A stretch of DNA of 18,220 bases. It comes from Pseudomonadota bacterium. Lineage in GTDB: Bacteria; Pseudomonadota; Alphaproteobacteria; Rhizobiales; Xanthobacteraceae. Within the stretch, counting starts at the first letter, position 1. Every line of letters starts with the position of its first letter. Shown here piece by piece: positions 7,466 to 14,581 of this stretch. The DNA lies in contig JAEZFA010000190.1 of assembly GCA_023417665.1 (NCBI GenBank), positions 1 to 18,220 on the forward strand, given 5' to 3'. The notes below the pieces were generated by a model. That model saw only the letters and a list, made by a program, of their open reading frames with translations. It was not told where the DNA came from and made no database searches. A program made the translations under genes and the position numbers.

Positions 7466-8179
7466 ATGTTCCGCAGCGATAAATTTCTCTGGTTGATTAT
7501 CCTCGGTCTTGGCCTTGCGGTGGTCGTTCTGGTCTCGCACCACGACGAGGGAACGGTCGGCCCGCTCTCAACCAACGACTTTGCAAGCCTGGTTTATTTT
7601 TCCGCGTTGCTGCTTGTGATCGGCGGCGGGCTCTATGCGATGTTCTACGGCCGCTTTAACGAGATGCTGAAGTCGATCGGCATCTGGCTCGGCATCGCGG
7701 CCTTGCTCGCAATCGGCTACAATTATCGCGGCGAGATCGTGCGCGTCGTCGACGGCATGTTCTCGATGGTAACGCCGGATCCCGAGTATACCGCGAGCAT
7801 CAACACCAGCGTTCGCGTAAGGCGCACCGACAGCGGCGACTTCAACGTCGGCGTGAGCGTCAACAATGCTTCCGTGCCCATGCTGATCGATACCGGCGCA
7901 TCCAGCGTGGTACTGACCCTTGAGGCCGCGCGCGCCGCCGGCCTTCCCGTCGATCTCCTGAAATACGACGTCACCATCGAAACCGCGAAAGGGCGCAGCT
8001 TTGCGGCCGCGGTCGTGCTCGACGAACTGAGGATCGGCAACATCGTCGAGCGTCGCGTCCCGGCGCTGATCGTGCGGCGCGGCGACCTGCGCATGAGCCT
8101 GCTCGGCATGAGCTTCCTGCAGCGGCTCGACTCGTTCGAACTTCGCGGCCAGCAAATGGTGCTGCGCGGCCGCCGCTAA
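7466..8179 (+). CDS. Membrane-anchored retropepsin-like aspartic protease (TIGR02281 family, clan AA)
   Basis: This 237-residue protein has three predicted membrane helices in its first 90 residues (about 7-24, 40-60 and 71-87) and then a single-domain clan AA aspartic protease domain. The catalytic motif is LIDTGASSVVLT, with D142. It is followed by EAARAAGLPVD and the flap-like region ending LLGMSFLQRLDSFELRGQQMVLR. A single DTGAS motif means it must dimerise to form an active site, as retropepsins do. The catalytic domain should face the periplasm, although topology was not computed. It starts 57 bases after the histidine kinase stop on the same strand; whether the two are co-transcribed is unclear. 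Length and layout are normal for this family, which is common in Hyphomicrobiales. Natural substrates are not known to me. Confidence 0.9.
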   Translation: MFRSDKFLWLIILGLGLAVVVLVSHHDEGTVGPLSTNDFASLVYFSALLLVIGGGLYAMFYGRFNEMLKSIGIWLGIAALLAIGYNYRGEIVRVVDGMFSMVTPDPEYTASINTSVRVRRTDSGDFNVGVSVNNASVPMLIDTGASSVVLTLEAARAAGLPVDLLKYDVTIETAKGRSFAAAVVLDELRIGNIVERRVPALIVRRGDLRMSLLGMSFLQRLDSFELRGQQMVLRGRR

Positions 8180-8210
8180 ACGCCTCCAGTCTTTGCAACG
8201 CTACCACATG

Positions 8211-8229
8211 GCGGAACGCATCGTTCCGC
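8211..8229. repeat. Perfect inverted repeat ahead of the TTT operon
   Basis: GCGGAACG (8211-8218), CAT (8219-8221), CGTTCCGC (8222-8229) is an 8-bp dyad with a 3-base spacer. A further partial copy, GATGCGGAAAC, follows at 8230-8240. There is no T-run on the plus strand, so it is a weak terminator candidate for the protease gene ending at 8179. It could equally be an operator of the TTT operon starting at 8379. Confidence 0.4.
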
Positions 8230-8378
8230 GATGCGGAAACTTGTGCCGCGCGGTTGACGTTGCGGCGGCGTGATGTTGCAGTGATGGCTCCTTCGACGCG
8301 CATCAATGCGTGCCGAAAAATCGCAACGACGATTTGCAGCGTGTTGCTGCTGGAAAAGACAGATCAGGGAGGAATAAA

Positions 8379-9341
8379 ATGAAGCGCTTCGCGCTTGCTC
8401 TTGTTCTCGCAGCCTTCGCTGCGGTTTCCGGCGGCACTGCTTCTGCCCAGAACTTTCCGACCAAGCCGATCACGTTGATCGTGCCGTGGCCGGCGGGCGG
8501 CGCCACCGACATTGCCATGCGCGCGATTGCCGAAGTCGCAAGCAAACATCTCGGCCAGCCGGTCGTGGTGGACAATCGCGCGGGCGGCTCCGGCACCGTC
8601 GGACCGGCGCAGATGGCAGCGACGGCAAAGCCGGACGGCTACACCATCGCGCAAATTCCCATCACCGTGTTTCGCCTGCCCTTGATGCAGCAGACGACAT
8701 GGAATGCGGAAAAGGACTTCACCTACATCGCCCATCTCACCGGCTACACCTTCGGAGTTACGGTGCGAGCGGACTCCGACTTCAAGACCTGGGACGATGT
8801 CGTAAAGTTTGCAAAGGCCAATCCCGGCAAAGTGACTTACGCGACGCCGGGCTCGGGCACGTCGCTGCACATCGGCATGGAACAGATCGCGGCGCAGGCC
8901 GGCATCAAGCTCACGCAGGTCCCGTTCAAGGGCGGCGCCGAAAGCAACGCCGCCGTACTCGGCGGGCACACGACGTTGCAGGCCGACTCCAGCGGCTGGA
9001 AGGGTCTCGTCGAGGCCGGCAAGCTTCGCCTGCTGATGATCTGGACCGAGAATCCCTCCCCCAACTACAAGGGCGTGCCGACGCTAAAGCAGCTTGGCTA
9101 TCCCTTCGTGTTCGACTCACCGTTCGGCATCGCCGGTCCGAAGGGCATGGACCCGAAGATCGTCGCGATCCTTCACGATGCATTCAAGAAAGCGATCGAC
9201 GATCCTGCGGTGCAGGCGACGCTTGCGAAATACGACATGGTCGTGAACTACAAGAACACGGCCGACTATGTGAAGTTCGTCAAGGAAGTCACCGAAAGCG
9301 AACGCATCGTCGTCGAAAAGCTCGGGCTGAAGAAGAAGTAA
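8379..9341 (+). CDS. tctC: Tripartite tricarboxylate transporter substrate-binding protein (Bug/TctC family)
   Basis: This 320-residue protein is the periplasmic receptor of a TTT carrier for a carboxylate. The start at 8379 is set by a strong AGGGAGG six bases upstream. Residues 1-23 are a Sec signal peptide, with cleavage expected at TASA|Q. The mature N-terminus NFPTKPITLIVPWPAGGATD (25-44) is the classic Bug signature. VVVDNRAGGSGTVGPAQMA (62-80) and AKPDGYTI (83-90) follow. Later blocks are YATPGSGTSLH, VPFKGGAESNAAVLGGH and AGKLRLLMIWTE. It heads the operon with tctB and tctA, and a hairpin directly after the stop probably sets a higher dose of this subunit. The ligand cannot be read from the sequence; Bug proteins bind many carboxylates and other small metabolites. 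Confidence 0.94.
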   Translation: MKRFALALVLAAFAAVSGGTASAQNFPTKPITLIVPWPAGGATDIAMRAIAEVASKHLGQPVVVDNRAGGSGTVGPAQMAATAKPDGYTIAQIPITVFRLPLMQQTTWNAEKDFTYIAHLTGYTFGVTVRADSDFKTWDDVVKFAKANPGKVTYATPGSGTSLHIGMEQIAAQAGIKLTQVPFKGGAESNAAVLGGHTTLQADSSGWKGLVEAGKLRLLMIWTENPSPNYKGVPTLKQLGYPFVFDSPFGIAGPKGMDPKIVAILHDAFKKAIDDPAVQATLAKYDMVVNYKNTADYVKFVKEVTESERIVVEKLGLKKK

Positions 9342-9352
9342 TGCGCGAAGAA

Positions 9353-9379
9353 GGCTCCGTCGGAAATGGCGGAGCCTTT
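9353..9379 (+). terminator. Intercistronic hairpin (partial terminator) after the binding-protein gene
   Basis: GGCTCCG (9353-9359) pairs perfectly with CGGAGCC (9370-9376) around a 10-base loop, followed by TTTGCTCTT. It starts 11 bases past the binding-protein stop. The short T-run suggests partial termination or protection of the upstream message 3' end. The stem overlaps the ATG at 9366, which argues against that codon as the tctB start. Confidence 0.6.
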
Positions 9380-9386
9380 GCTCTTC

Positions 9387-9881
9387 ATGATGCATAACGA
9401 ATCCATGAGAAGCTCCGGCCTGCGCGTCAGCAATGCCGAACTATGGGGCGGCGCGATCTGGTTCGCGATCAGCCTGTTCGTGATCGAACAGGCACGGCGG
9501 CTGGAGCTCGGCACGATCAACGAGCCCGGCATGGGCTTCATGATGTTCTGGATCGGCCTGTTCATGGCAGGCCTGTCGCTCACGATCGCCGCGCAATCGC
9601 TGAAGAACGACGGCCCTTCGGTCGGCTCGCTCTGGGCCGGAACGCGGTGGCCCAAAACGCTTGTCGTGATCGCGACCTTTATCGCTTACGCATTCGCGTT
9701 CAGCAGGCTCGGCTTTCTGCTTTCGACCATCCCGCTGATGCTCATTCTGCTGCGCGCGATCGATCCCGTGCGCTGGGTGCTTGCCATTCCGATCGGCTTC
9801 GGCGCGCCCGTCCTGATCTGGTGGGTGCTGAAATCGCTGCTGCAGATCCAGCTCCCCAGCGGCTTGTTCGAGATCGGATAG
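9387..9881 (+). CDS. tctB: Tripartite tricarboxylate transporter small membrane subunit TctB
   Basis: TctB is the small, poorly conserved four-helix membrane subunit of TTT carriers. As given, the protein is 164 residues. Hydrophobic stretches are visible in LWGGAIWFAISLFVIEQ, GFMMFWIGLFMAGLSLTIA, TLVVIATFIAYAFAF with LGFLLSTIPLMLILL, and WVLAIPIGFGAPVLIWWVL, plus the family-typical AFSRLGFLLST. The start is uncertain. ATG 9366 lies inside the hairpin loop, ATG 9387/9390 has only a distant GGAG (12 bases), and ATG 9405 (MRSSGLRVSN) lacks a clear ribosome site. Translation may rely on readthrough or restructuring of the hairpin. It sits three bases ahead of the tctA ATG, so the pair is coupled. 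Identity rests on size, hydrophobicity and position. Confidence 0.88.
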   Translation: MMHNESMRSSGLRVSNAELWGGAIWFAISLFVIEQARRLELGTINEPGMGFMMFWIGLFMAGLSLTIAAQSLKNDGPSVGSLWAGTRWPKTLVVIATFIAYAFAFSRLGFLLSTIPLMLILLRAIDPVRWVLAIPIGFGAPVLIWWVLKSLLQIQLPSGLFEIG

Positions 9882-9884
9882 CGC

Positions 9885-11396
9885 ATGGACCTGATCGCCC
9901 AAGTCGCTCACGGATTCTCGGTCGCGCTGACGCCGGTCAACCTGCTTTACTGCTTCATCGGCGTCTTTATCGGTACGCTGGTCGGCGTACTTCCCGGCAT
10001 CGGGCCGATTTCGGCTATGTCGCTGCTGTTGCCGGTCACGCTTTCGGGTACGCCGGAATCCGGCATCATCATGATGGCCGGAATTTACTACGGCTCGATG
10101 TATGGCGGCTCGACCACATCGATCCTCGTGAACATTCCCGGTGAAGCGACTTCCGTCGTCACCTGTCTCGACGGTCACGAGATGGCAAAACAGGGCCGTG
10201 CCGGCCCGGCGCTCGGGATTGCCGCGTTCGGCTCCTTCATCGCGGGATCGATCGCAGTCCTGGGACTGATGGTGGTCGCGCCTTCGCTGGCGCGCTTTGC
10301 CGTGGCGTTCGGCCCAGCCGAAATGTTCAGCCTGATGGCGCTCGGCCTCGTCATCGTTACTTTTCTCACGCAGGGCTCGATGCTGAAGTCGCTGTTGATG
10401 GCGAGCGCGGGCGTCGTACTCGGCCTCGTCGGCCTCGACAGCATTACCGCGCAACCGCGGCTCACGTTCAACCGCATAGAGCTTTACGACGGCATCGGCC
10501 TCGTGCCGGTGGTCATGGGGCTGTTCGGCGTTTCCGAAGTGCTCTCCAATATCGAGCAAGGCGTTCGCCGCACGATCTCGAACACAAACATCCGCAATCT
10601 TTTGCCGAACAAAGAAGACTGGCAGCGCAGCGCGGGGCCGATCGGACGCGGCACCCTGCTCGGCTTTTTCCTCGGGATCATTCCGGGCGGCGGTGCTGTG
10701 ATCGCGTCTTTTGCGTCCTACGCACTCGAGAAGCGGGTTTCAAAAACGCCGGAACGCTTCGGCAAGGGAGCGATCGAAGGCGTCGCCGGGCCGGAAGCGG
10801 CAAACAACTCCGCGGCGGGTGGCGCGTTCATTCCGCTGCTGACGCTTGGTATTCCGCCCAACGTGGTGATGGCGTTGCTGCGCGGCGCCTTCATCATCCA
10901 CAACATCCAGCCCGGACCGTTGCTGATGGTGCAGCGTCCCGATCTGTTCTGGGGCGTGATCACGAGCATGTATATCGGCAACGTGATGCTGCTGGTTCTG
11001 AACCTGCCGCTGATCGGCATGTGGGTGCAGCTTTTGCGCCTGCCCTACAACATCCTGTTCCCGCTGATCCTGCTGTTCACGGTCGTCGGCGTATTCGCAA
11101 GCAGCAACAACGTATTCGATCTCTATGTAATGATTGCCTTTGGAATTTTCGGCTATCTTACGCGCAAGCTCGGCTACGAGGCGGCACCACTCGTGCTTGC
11201 TTTCGTGCTCGGCTCGATCATGGAGAACAAGCTGCGCACCGCGCTGATCATTTCGGCGGGCGATCTTACGACCTTCGTGACGCGGCCGATTTCGGCGGTC
11301 TGCCTGGCGATTGCAGCGGTGCTTTTGCTGATGCCGCTGATCCCCGCCTTGCGCAGAAAGCGCGAACAGGTCGCGCTCGAAGACGGGCAGAACTAA
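9885..11396 (+). CDS. tctA: Tripartite tricarboxylate transporter large permease TctA
   Basis: This 503-residue integral membrane protein is the normal length for TctA, the transport subunit that moves a carboxylate inward with cations. The two-fold internal repeat is recognisable from its glycine-rich loops, VGVLPGIGPISAMSLLLPVT (33-52) in the first half and a matching FFLGIIPGGGAVIASFASYA block near residues 257-276. Signature stretches are YYGSMYGGSTTSILVNIPGE (68-87), LDGHEMAKQGRAGPALG (95-111), GPEAANNSAAGGAFIPLLTL and GIPPNVVMALLRGAF. The ATG is four bases after the tctB stop. Its own stop is only nine bases from the stop of the convergent TauE/SafE gene, leaving no room for a separate terminator. 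The gene is complete with no sign of damage. Confidence 0.96.
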   Translation: MDLIAQVAHGFSVALTPVNLLYCFIGVFIGTLVGVLPGIGPISAMSLLLPVTLSGTPESGIIMMAGIYYGSMYGGSTTSILVNIPGEATSVVTCLDGHEMAKQGRAGPALGIAAFGSFIAGSIAVLGLMVVAPSLARFAVAFGPAEMFSLMALGLVIVTFLTQGSMLKSLLMASAGVVLGLVGLDSITAQPRLTFNRIELYDGIGLVPVVMGLFGVSEVLSNIEQGVRRTISNTNIRNLLPNKEDWQRSAGPIGRGTLLGFFLGIIPGGGAVIASFASYALEKRVSKTPERFGKGAIEGVAGPEAANNSAAGGAFIPLLTLGIPPNVVMALLRGAFIIHNIQPGPLLMVQRPDLFWGVITSMYIGNVMLLVLNLPLIGMWVQLLRLPYNILFPLILLFTVVGVFASSNNVFDLYVMIAFGIFGYLTRKLGYEAAPLVLAFVLGSIMENKLRTALIISAGDLTTFVTRPISAVCLAIAAVLLLMPLIPALRRKREQVALEDGQN

Positions 11397-11405
11397 CCCC
11401 GGCCG

Positions 11406-12248
11406 CTAGAACCAGTGCATCAGGCTCGCGAAGAAGCGGATCGCAACGATCATCAGGAACGCCCCGAACGCGATCTCGAGCCGGCGGCGCGACCACTGAT
11501 GCGCGAGCCGTGCTCCGTAGGGCGCGGCCAGCACGCTCAACGGCGAGAACAGCAGCACCGCGAGAAACGAGACATAGCCGACCGACAAAGGCGGCATCAG
11601 CGCCTGCTGCGGCCAGCCCGCAATCATGTATCCGACAACGCCGGGGATCGAGATCAAGGCGCCGACGCCGGAAGACGTGCCCACCGCGCGATGCATCGAA
11701 ACGCCGTAGAGCGTGAGAAACATCACGGCGTAAGCACCGCCGCCGATGCCCATCAGCGCGGAAATGGTACCGATTGCAAACCCGACCGCGACCGTGATGC
11801 CTTTTCCCGGCAGGTGATCGGCAATGCGCCAGCTTTCGCGGCCGAAAAACAGCTTCAGCGCCATGATGGTCGCGAATGTCACGAAGATAAGCTTGAACAC
11901 CGTCGCGCTTGCGAAATAGGCGATGAAGGAGCCGAGCACGACGCCGCAGATGATCGGGACCGACCATATCCGAAGCACATCGTCGTCCACCGCGCCCTTC
12001 GCGAGGTGGGCAAAATAGGAGCGGATCGACGTCGGGACGATCAGCGCAAGCGCGGTGCCGACGCAAAGCTGCATGCGCACTTCATCGGCAACCCCCAATA
12101 CCCTGAACACTTCGTACATCACCGGAACGGAGATTGCAGCGCCGCCGATTCCGAGAAGGCCGGCAAAGAGCCCGGTCAGGGTCCCCGCAATCGCGATGGC
12201 GAGGACAAGTACCGCGAACTCGCTCGCGGGTATTCCAAGGATTGTCAT
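11406..12248 (-). CDS. TauE/SafE family sulfite exporter-like permease
   Basis: This 280-residue inner-membrane protein has about eight hydrophobic segments. The family's N-terminal repeat is visible as TLTGLFAGLLGIGGAAISVPVMYEVF (about 23-48) and the second as VGFAIGTISALMGIGGGAYAVMFLTLYG near the middle. TauE/SafE proteins move small sulfur or carboxylate anions such as sulfite, taurine products and sulfoacetate. The start at 12248 overlaps the dusA stop as ATGA, so translation is coupled and no separate ribosome site is needed. The in-frame ATG at 12308 would lie within dusA and is less likely. Co-occurrence with dusA is a genomic neighbourhood, not a functional link I can justify. Substrate is unknown. 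Confidence 0.92.
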   Translation of the reverse strand: MTILGIPASEFAVLVLAIAIAGTLTGLFAGLLGIGGAAISVPVMYEVFRVLGVADEVRMQLCVGTALALIVPTSIRSYFAHLAKGAVDDDVLRIWSVPIICGVVLGSFIAYFASATVFKLIFVTFATIMALKLFFGRESWRIADHLPGKGITVAVGFAIGTISALMGIGGGAYAVMFLTLYGVSMHRAVGTSSGVGALISIPGVVGYMIAGWPQQALMPPLSVGYVSFLAVLLFSPLSVLAAPYGARLAHQWSRRRLEIAFGAFLMIVAIRFFASLMHWF

Positions 12249-13258
12249 GCGGCGCTTTGTGCGCGAATTTCCTGCGAAAGAAAAGCAAGCGCCTCGCGGA
12301 GTACCCATGCATTCGCGCCGGGTTTTCCAGCTTCGGTCGCAAGATGGCGGCGGTAAGCGCGTGCTCCGGGCTTGCCGCGGAATGCCCCCAGCAGATGCTT
12401 GGTGATGTCGTGGAGGCGCGTGCCGTTTGCGATCTCGCGCTCGATATAGGGAATGAGCTTTTCGAAGGCTCCTTCGATCCCCGCCACCGGCGCAGGTTCG
12501 CCGAACAGCTCCGCATCCACGCCAAGCAAAAGCTCCGGCGTGTCGTAGACCGCACGGCCGAGCATCACGCCGTCGACATGCGCCAGATGGTCTTTCGCGT
12601 CCGCCAGCGACGAGATTCCGCCATTCAAAACGACCGGATAGCCGCCGAGACGTTCTTTCAGACGAAACACGCGCCCGTAGTTGAGCGGAGGAATGTCGCG
12701 GTTCTCGCGCGGGCTTAGTCCCTGCAGCCAGGCCTTGCGCGCGTGAACGATCAGCGCGTCCGCACCGGCCGCGACCATTGCGTCGGCAAAGACATCGAGC
12801 GCCGCCTCCTCGTCCTGATCATCGATGCCGATGCGGCATTTCACGGTGACCGGAATTTTCACCGCCGCTTTCATCGCTGCAACACCATCGGCGACGCGCG
12901 CGGGCTCGGCCATCAGGCAGGCGCCGAAGAAGCCGCTTTTCACGCGGTCCGAGGGGCAGCCGCAATTGAGGTTCACTTCGTCATAGCCGAGGTCTTCGGC
13001 GATCTTCGCGCTCGCCGCGAGGTCCTTCGGATCGGAGCCGCCAAGCTGGATCGCGACCGGATGTTCTTCGGCATTGAACCCGAGCAGCCGCTCGCGGTCG
13101 CCATGCAAGACGGCGCCGACCGTAATCATCTCGGTATAGAGCCGGACCCGGCGTGACAGCAGACGATGGAAGAACCGGCAGTGCCGGTCGGTCCATTCCA
13201 TCATCGGCGCGACGGAGAAACGCATTCCTGCCGCAAGATCGGGGTTCACTCTGCTCAT
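12245..13258 (-). CDS. dusA: tRNA-dihydrouridine(20/20a) synthase DusA
   Basis: This 337-residue flavoenzyme reduces U20/U20a in the tRNA D-loop using FMN and NADPH. DusA features are RFSVAPMMEWTDRHCRFFHR (13-32), the HPVAIQLGGSDP block (66-77), and NLNCGCPSDRVKSGFFGACL (96-115), where C101 is the catalytic cysteine that protonates uracil. DALIVHARKAWLQGLSPRENRDIPPLNY and PVVLNGGI follow, and the helical C-terminal domain ends HDITKHLLGAFRGKPGARAYRRHL. The start at 13258 (MSRVNPDLAAGM) places the core at the usual distance; ATGs at 13279 and 13327 are alternatives, and none has a strong ribosome site. The stop overlaps the next gene's start (ATGA). It is divergent from the GST at 13404 across a 145-base gap in which I see no clear operator. 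Confidence 0.95.
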   Translation of the reverse strand: MSRVNPDLAAGMRFSVAPMMEWTDRHCRFFHRLLSRRVRLYTEMITVGAVLHGDRERLLGFNAEEHPVAIQLGGSDPKDLAASAKIAEDLGYDEVNLNCGCPSDRVKSGFFGACLMAEPARVADGVAAMKAAVKIPVTVKCRIGIDDQDEEAALDVFADAMVAAGADALIVHARKAWLQGLSPRENRDIPPLNYGRVFRLKERLGGYPVVLNGGISSLADAKDHLAHVDGVMLGRAVYDTPELLLGVDAELFGEPAPVAGIEGAFEKLIPYIEREIANGTRLHDITKHLLGAFRGKPGARAYRRHLATEAGKPGANAWVLREALAFLSQEIRAQSAA

Positions 13259-13403
13259 CGCCGCAAGCCAATGACCCATATCGCGCGCGGCAGCAAGGGT
13301 ATGCCGGTTTCGCAAGGGGCACGGCATTCCCTGTCAGGGCCATCCGTGTTCAAGTTGCTACCCGCTTTGCCTTGACGTTTCGAAAAGAAGGAGACCCCGC
13401 ACG

Positions 13404-14015
13404 ATGAAACTGTATTACGCTCCGGGAACCTGCGCGCTCGCCTGCTGGATCGCCCTGAAATGGGCCGGAGCGGAGTTCCAGCCCGTGAAAGCCGACTATG
13501 CTTCCGCGGACTTCAAGCGCGTGAACCCGCTTGCGATGGTGCCGGCGCTCGACATCGGCGGTGCGCGGGCCATGACCCAGTCCGACGCCATCATGAACTA
13601 CATCGTCGAACGTTTTCCTGCCGCGAAACTCGGCGCCGACGACAACATCGACGGCCGCTTCGAGTTCAACGAAACCATGTCGTTTCTGACCGGCGACTTC
13701 CATCCGGCGTTCTGGCCGTTCTTCACGCCGCAGCGCTACACCGTGGATCTGGACAAACAGGCTCTCGAAAACGTACGAAAAGCGTCGCACGCGCGCGTGG
13801 ATCGCGTCATGCAGCATCTCGACCGTCTGATCGGCGACGGCGAGCATGTCTATCGCGACCGGCGCACGGTTGCCGACGCTTATGCGTTCATCATGGCGCG
13901 CTGGACGGCAAGGTTTCCGAAAACGTGGCGCGACTATCCGAATATCAGCCGCCTGTTCGGGTGGATCGAGCAGGACGCGGCCGTAAAGGAAGTACTCGAG
14001 CAATCCGCGCGCTGA
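13404..14015 (+). CDS. Glutathione S-transferase family protein (beta-class-like)
   Basis: This 203-residue protein resembles bacterial GstA. The start at 13404 follows AAGGAG ten bases upstream. The N-terminus MKLYYAPGTCALACWIALKWAG has the beta-class PGxCxLA(x)xI pattern, with C10 at the position of the beta-class active-site cysteine. It continues NPLAMVPALDIGGARAMTQSDAIMNYIVERFP (41-72), which carries the cis-proline and glutathione gamma-glutamyl contacts. The C-terminal helical domain contains DRRTVADAYAFIMARWT, the N-capping box region. It is clearly different in sequence from the GST at 4992-5603, so this is not a recent duplication. It reads convergently into the HxlR gene, with 21 bases between the stops. 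Likely role: glutathione conjugation or peroxide and thiol exchange; the substrate is unknown. Confidence 0.93.
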   Translation: MKLYYAPGTCALACWIALKWAGAEFQPVKADYASADFKRVNPLAMVPALDIGGARAMTQSDAIMNYIVERFPAAKLGADDNIDGRFEFNETMSFLTGDFHPAFWPFFTPQRYTVDLDKQALENVRKASHARVDRVMQHLDRLIGDGEHVYRDRRTVADAYAFIMARWTARFPKTWRDYPNISRLFGWIEQDAAVKEVLEQSAR

Positions 14016-14029
14016 CGGCGCCTCGCTGA

Positions 14030-14047
14030 ACGCCGCCTAGGCGGCGT
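14030..14047. terminator. Perfect palindrome between convergent genes, possible bidirectional hairpin
   Basis: ACGCCGCCTAGGCGGCGT is an 18-base perfect palindrome that includes the HxlR stop codon (14037-14039) and lies 15 bases past the GST stop. Folded, it gives a GC stem with a CTAG loop in either direction. No T-run follows on either strand, so its terminator role is tentative. Confidence 0.4.
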
Positions 14048-14456
14048 CAGCCTTGCGGTCGTAATGCTCGCGCGCGGTAAGAATTCGCGCGTGGTGGGTC
14101 TCCGCCCAGCGAACCAGCGCACCAACCGGCGCGAGCAGCGACTCCCCGAGCGGCGTAAGTCGATATTCGACGCTCGGTGGTTGCGTCGGAAACACGGTGC
14201 GCGAGATCAGGCCATTACGCTGCAGGTCGCGCAGCGTTTGCGTCAGCATGCGTTGCGAGATGTCGGGGATGAGCCGGCGCAATTCGCCGAAGCGATAGGC
14301 CTTCTCGGAAAGCGCGAGCAGCATCAGCGTGCTCCACTTGTCGCCGATCTGGTCGAGCACCTGCCGCACCGGACAATCACCGAGCGACTGCCCGGAAATA
14401 TTCTGCGCGCGCAAGACATCCTGGATTCCGGGAGCCGATGTAGCGGGTCGTTTCAT
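14037..14456 (-). CDS. HxlR-family winged-helix transcriptional regulator
   Basis: This 139-residue protein is a typical HxlR/DUF24 regulator, a MarR-like winged helix that often senses quinones or electrophiles through a cysteine. The conserved entry motif is GDCPVRQVLDQIGDKWSTLMLLAL (26-49), and C28 is the family's redox cysteine. The recognition region is YRFGELRRLIPDISQRMLTQTLRDLQRNGLISR, and the wing is PPSVEYRLTPLGESLLAPV. GGAAGAA lies about 8 bases before the ATG at 14456. It is divergent from the QorB-like quinone reductase gene. The same regulator/enzyme pairing is known from E. coli ytfH-ytfG and from Bacillus HxlR proteins (YodB, CatR), so it most likely represses the neighbouring reductase and is released by quinones or other electrophiles. 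The regulatory claim is inference from arrangement. Confidence 0.93.
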   Translation of the reverse strand: MKRPATSAPGIQDVLRAQNISGQSLGDCPVRQVLDQIGDKWSTLMLLALSEKAYRFGELRRLIPDISQRMLTQTLRDLQRNGLISRTVFPTQPPSVEYRLTPLGESLLAPVGALVRWAETHHARILTAREHYDRKADAA

Positions 14457-14515
14457 GATGGTTCTTCCGAAGTAACCAGCGCCCGGGAAACTGCCTTCTT
14501 TACGGACGCTTGCCG

Positions 14516-14548
14516 ATCTCTCATTTAGAGATGGTCTTAGAAAGAGAC
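14516..14548. promoter_or_regulatory. Candidate HxlR operator in the divergent hxlR-qorB promoter
   Basis: ATCTCT (14516-14521), five bases, then AGAGAT (14527-14532) is a perfect 17-base dyad. A second, weaker dyad follows at once: GTCT (14534-14537), seven bases, AGAC (14545-14548). A TATATC (14549-14554) next to it could be a -10 element for the rightward gene. Dyads of this size in the shared promoter suit a dimeric HxlR protein, but no consensus was compared. Confidence 0.5.
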
Positions 14549-14581
14549 TATATCACAGATTTGCATATGGGAAGAACGACA

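Noticed and set aside
8254..8282. TTGACG-based promoter for the TTT operon
   Set aside because: At 17 bases downstream the hexamer is TGCAGT, which does not resemble a -10 element.
9441..10559. 372-codon minus-strand open frame over tctB and tctA
   Set aside because: It is a high-GC shadow of two clear membrane-protein genes.
4992..14015. The two GST genes as a recent duplication
   Set aside because: Both are 203 residues, but their N-terminal active-site regions and most of the sequence differ, so they belong to separate GST subgroups.
14510..14581. Longer N-terminus for the QorB-like protein
   Set aside because: The ATGs at 14510, 14531 and 14567 would place the extra residues over the operator dyads and before the first beta strand. 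ATG 14582 has a good ribosome site and matches the family start.
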